Source of the DNA: Pseudomonas sp. MWU13-2100
GTDB lineage: Bacteria; Pseudomonadota; Gammaproteobacteria; Pseudomonadales; Pseudomonadaceae
DNA length: 53,332 bases
Direction of reading: 5' to 3'
Assembly (NCBI RefSeq): GCF_023242365.1
Contig: NZ_JALLIX010000046.1
Coordinates: forward strand, 1 to 53,332
Numbering within the stretch: the first letter of the stretch is position 1; the number at the start of each line of letters is the position of its first letter. The notes beneath the pieces were generated by a model. The model was not told where the DNA came from. It worked only from the letters and a program-made list of their open reading frames with translations, and did not search any database. Positions 50,346 to 53,332 of this stretch are shown one piece after another. A program made the position numbers and the translations under genes.

Positions 50346-51485
50346 ATGACCACCCGACTGCATTCCCAACTCGACGACCTTTTCCAGTACAACACGTTTT
50401 TACCCGACGCCACCCCGGACCGCTTTCACCGTTTGCTCGATCGGCTCAGCCTGCAGCGCTACAGCACCTTCGCCGCGCTCTATGCCGAATGCTTCCAACG
50501 CCTGGAAGGCAGCCTCCGACTCAATCCGTTTTTTTCCAGCGCGACAAACCTGATCCTGCTGCCGGTCTCCCAGCGCCGCCTGATCATCAACGACCCGGTG
50601 TTCCAGATCTGGATGGCCCTGGCGTTCCAGCATGCCAATGCGGTCCTGACCGACTTGACGCAGGACACCGCGTCCTTGCAGGACATGCTCCTGGAGTTGC
50701 CGGCGGTCCTGCAACGCATCACCCAGACCGCGGTCGATCACAAGTACTCGAACCATCCACCGATCCGGCGCTTCAACGTCGATCCGCTGATCGCCGCCGC
50801 GACACCGCCCAGCTATGAGTTCCCCGAAGACGAAAGCACCCGCAGGCACCTGGAGCGCAGCGGTTACTCCATCCACTTCTTCCGCGACGTGGTCAGCGTC
50901 GCCCTGTCACGCATCGCCAATACCTGGCCGGCCTGCTACGAGCAATTCCGGCATCTGGTCAAGCTGATCTGCTACCTGCCCGACGGGACCTTCCGCAGCT
51001 GCTCGGCAGCGCGCTATACCGGCACTATCCTGCTCTCGGCCAAGGATCACTCGATCCTAGATATCGAGGAGTCGCTGGTCCATGAGACCACCCACCAACT
51101 GCTGTACAGCCTGGTCGAAGTCTGCCCGATCATCGACGAACAGCGCGCCGGGGAACGCCTGTTCAGCCTGCCCTGGTCCGGTCTGCAACGGGATCTCCAG
51201 GGTTATCTCCATGCCTTTTTCGCCGCGCTTGCCCAGGTCAAATACCTGGAACGCGTGCGTCAGCGCCCGGCCGTGGAAATGCAGCGGGCCGAAGAACGGA
51301 TGCTCGGTATCCTGCGTGGGCTGATCAAGGCCCTGCCGGAGCTCGAGGCCTGCGACGATTTCTCGCCGCGTGGGCGCACCTTCCTGGACAATCTCGCCCA
51401 GGAGGTGCATGCCCTGCACAATCGCCATGCCGGCCTGCTGAGCCGCTCGAGCGCGACGGCGGGCAGCCTGGGCATGGCCGTGTAG
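50346..51485 (+). CDS. HExxH-motif putative peptide-modification enzyme
   Basis: A 379-residue protein. The motif VHETTHQLLYSLVE (His246, Glu247, His250) sits in a long helix, with LPWSGLQRDLQGYLHAFFAAL after it, as in the mod_HExxH proteins found beside peptide-precursor genes. The HExxH residues should bind iron or zinc. Related proteins are known or proposed to hydroxylate residues in peptides using 2-oxoglutarate; a protease is the classical alternative. CCTCCGAGGACAACGAC precedes the ATG; the frame extends upstream but is not supported. The gene is 204 bp from the Os1348-like gene. Confidence 0.68.
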   Translation: MTTRLHSQLDDLFQYNTFLPDATPDRFHRLLDRLSLQRYSTFAALYAECFQRLEGSLRLNPFFSSATNLILLPVSQRRLIINDPVFQIWMALAFQHANAVLTDLTQDTASLQDMLLELPAVLQRITQTAVDHKYSNHPPIRRFNVDPLIAAATPPSYEFPEDESTRRHLERSGYSIHFFRDVVSVALSRIANTWPACYEQFRHLVKLICYLPDGTFRSCSAARYTGTILLSAKDHSILDIEESLVHETTHQLLYSLVEVCPIIDEQRAGERLFSLPWSGLQRDLQGYLHAFFAALAQVKYLERVRQRPAVEMQRAEERMLGILRGLIKALPELEACDDFSPRGRTFLDNLAQEVHALHNRHAGLLSRSSATAGSLGMAV

Positions 51486-51506
51486 GAGCCACCGGTGGCG
51501 GGAGGC

Positions 51507-51887
51507 CTAGTTGGGATCGAGCAAACCTCCCGTCCAGTTGTGCGACCCCCGGCTACCGGTGAATTTCGCCACCACCGAGCCTTGCGCTATCAGCCTGTCC
51601 CGGTGGCGGGTAACCAGCCGACCGGCCTGGGCCGCGTGCAGGACCACCTCGGAAGAGGCATCCCCGGGACGCCCCACGATCCGCGCAAAACGCTGCCCTT
51701 GCGCGACAAAGTCGCCCAGCTCTTTCTCGAAGACCAGGACCCCGGGCCGGGGCGCGAGCATCGTCTCCATATGCCCCATTTCCACCGTCTGCACCGGCCA
51801 ATCCACCAGCAACGGCGCCTCGTCGATCACCCCGACGGTACACAGCCAGGCATACAAGCCGGCTTGCTGGCGATGGCGGTCGGACAG
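51507..51887 (-). pseudogene. Truncated succinylglutamate desuccinylase/aspartoacylase-like gene (3' part)
   Basis: About 127 codons remain, from LSDRHRQQAGLYAWLCTVGVIDEAP to TGGLLDPN. They match the C-terminal part of M14-type deacylases, with the barrel-sandwich segment MLAPRPGVLVFEKELGDFV and VVLHAAQAGRLVT. A TGA stop lies just before this part at 51888-51890, and the zinc-binding N-terminal domain is missing. It must be a degraded remnant unless the frame is broken by a sequencing error. Confidence 0.65.
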
Positions 51888-52005
51888 TCACCACAGAAAC
51901 CTCTGGACAATCAACCAGGCTGATATCGACTATGCCTGTGACCCTCTTACACCGTCGTCCGCCAATCTCTAGACTCGCTTTCCGTCCGTTCCAGAGCCTT
52001 CGCCG

Positions 52006-53202
52006 ATGAATAACCACCCCGCCCCCGTGATGACCCGCGCCCTGGTGATGCTGTTCGCCTTCTGTTGCGGTGCCATCGTGGCCAATATCTACTACGCCCA
52101 GCCGATCATTGAACTGATCGCGCCGGACCTCGGTATTTCCGCCCACAGCGCCAGCCTGATCGTGTCCCTGACCCAGATCGGCTACGCCCTGGGCCTGTTC
52201 TTCCTGGTGCCGCTGGGCGACCTGCTGGAAAACCGCAAGCTGATGATCGGCACCGCGCTGGTCGCGGTGATCAGCCTGGTGGCCGCCGGCCTGGCCCGCC
52301 AGCCCGGGGTGTTCCTGGTGGTGTCGCTGCTGATCGGCTTCAGTTCGGTGTCGGTACAGATTCTGATTCCCCTGGCCGCGCACCTGGCTCCCGAAGAATC
52401 ACGCGGACGCGTGGTCGGCGGGATCATGGGCGGCCTGTTGCTGGGCATCCTGTTGGCGCGACCGTTGTCCAGCGTGGTCGCCGACCATTTCGGCTGGCGC
52501 ACGGTGTTTATCGCCGCTGCCGTGCTGATGCTGCTCATCATGCTGGTGATCCTCACTACCATGCCCAAGCGTCAGCCCAGCCACAGCGCTACCTACGGGC
52601 AACTGCTGGGGTCGCTGGGAAAACTGTTCCGTGACCAGCCGGTACTACGCCAGCGCGCCTGGTACCAGGGCCTGATGTTCGCCACCTTCAGCCTGTTCTG
52701 GACCGCCGTGCCGCTGGAGCTGTCGCGGGTGCAGGGTTTGTCGCAGTCGGAGATCGCCTTGTTCGCCCTGGTCGGGGCGATGGGTGCCCTGGCGGCGCCA
52801 ATGGCTGGTCGACTGGCGGATGCCGGGCATACGCACCGGGCCTCCTGGCTGGCGATGCTGCTGGCAACCCTGAGCTTTGCACCGGCGCTGATTCATCCGG
52901 CCTACAGTGTGATCGGCCTGGCCGTGACCGGCGTGCTGCTGGACTTCGCGGTGCAGATGAACATGGTGCTCGGGCAACGCTCCGTCTATGCCCTCGATGC
53001 CGCCAGCCGGGGTCGCCTGAATGCCTTGTATATGACCAGCATCTTCATCGGCGGCGCCACTGGCTCGGCCTTGGCCAGCGTGCTGTATGAGCAAGGCGGG
53101 TGGCTGGCGATCATGGCGCTGGGCAGTGCGATGCCGCTAGTGGCGTTGCTGAGTTTCCTGATGGTTGCGAGCCGTCGGAAGCGGCAGATGGCGGTGGCAT
53201 AA
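52006..53202 (+). CDS. MFS transporter
   Basis: A 398-residue permease with about twelve helices. Landmarks are FAFCCGAIVANIYYAQPIIELI, QIGYALGLFFLVPLGDLLENRKLM (motif A) and AAHLAPEESRGRVVGGIMGGLLLGILLARPLSS (motif B/C region). This set is typical of the small-solute exporters related to YgaY/NepI-like proteins. The substrate is unknown. The gene stands alone; a REP unit follows it. Confidence 0.85.
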   Translation: MNNHPAPVMTRALVMLFAFCCGAIVANIYYAQPIIELIAPDLGISAHSASLIVSLTQIGYALGLFFLVPLGDLLENRKLMIGTALVAVISLVAAGLARQPGVFLVVSLLIGFSSVSVQILIPLAAHLAPEESRGRVVGGIMGGLLLGILLARPLSSVVADHFGWRTVFIAAAVLMLLIMLVILTTMPKRQPSHSATYGQLLGSLGKLFRDQPVLRQRAWYQGLMFATFSLFWTAVPLELSRVQGLSQSEIALFALVGAMGALAAPMAGRLADAGHTHRASWLAMLLATLSFAPALIHPAYSVIGLAVTGVLLDFAVQMNMVLGQRSVYALDAASRGRLNALYMTSIFIGGATGSALASVLYEQGGWLAIMALGSAMPLVALLSFLMVASRRKRQMAVA

Positions 53203-53238
53203 CGGATGCTTGAGGTCTGCCGGCATCTCTAGCGGCTT

Positions 53239-53274
53239 CAGGGGCCTCTTCGCGGGCAAGCTCCGCTCCCACAG
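53239..53274. repeat. REP unit, GGGAGCGGAGCTTGCCCGC class
   Basis: CTTCGCGGGCAAGCTCCGCTCCCACA again, preceded by GGGGCCT. It is the left part of a REPIN like those at 22.4 and 43.6 kb; the right part would lie beyond the window. Confidence 0.8.
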
Positions 53275-53332
53275 GTTGCGGCGCACACAGAACTTGTGGT
53301 TACCCCAATCCACTGTGGAAGCTGTGTTCCCA

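Overview
The window comes from a high-GC gammaproteobacterium, almost certainly a Pseudomonas of the P. fluorescens group. The gene set (imuA-imuB-dnaE2 with lexA2, opgD, an IlvE of the 339-residue type, msrB/dipZ/msrA) and the abundant REP/REPIN palindromes (GGCGAGCGGGC, GGGAGCGGAGCTTGCCCGC and GCCGGCTTGCCGGC types) fit that group. No rRNA or tRNA gene was seen.

Left chromosomal arm (1-27.8 kb): a broken VgrG start, a patatin-like lipase, an EamA exporter with a divergent LysR gene, a TetR regulator, and a two-component system divergent from an msrB-dipZ-msrA cluster that repairs oxidised methionine outside the cytoplasm. Then follow opgD (periplasmic glucans), a second two-component system, an aldo/keto reductase with LysR, an orphan protein, phnN, an MFS exporter with LysR, an MHS-type carboxylate symporter, a ModA-like binding protein, another LysR, ilvE, and a flavin reductase divergent from an Rrf2 regulator whose last bases overlap an FKBP-type prolyl isomerase gene.

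The FKBP gene is cut in two by a 12,168-bp, visibly AT-richer integrated element (27,796-39,968). Removing the element at a shared TGGGA restores a continuous FKBP frame (VIKGW|DIGLMGMK), so both ends are known to the base. The right end encodes the likely integrase, a large serine recombinase. Inside are: a promoter-terminator unit for a putative 235-nt RNA; a run of small genes leading to a lone tape-measure-like protein; a RepL-like winged-helix protein; a 570-nt intergenic region that can fold into many tight hairpins closed by a 20-bp long-range helix; a second diverged copy of its 5' part, in which two stems differ by compensatory changes; a small serine resolvase with repeats upstream; and cargo encoding a Rap1a/Tai-like immunity protein and another secreted protein. 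No capsid, terminase, portal or conjugation genes were seen. I read it as a plasmid- or satellite-like integrative element of a kind I do not recognise.

Right chromosomal arm (40-53.3 kb): a sirtuin, an isochorismatase-family hydrolase divergent from a TetR gene with two tandem operators, a Ure2p-like GST, a YgdI/YgdR lipoprotein, tandem REPINs, the lexA2-imuA-imuB-dnaE2 SOS mutagenesis cassette with its LexA box, a two-gene candidate peptide-modification locus (NHLP/Os1348-like leader and HExxH enzyme), a 5'-truncated deacylase, and an MFS transporter.
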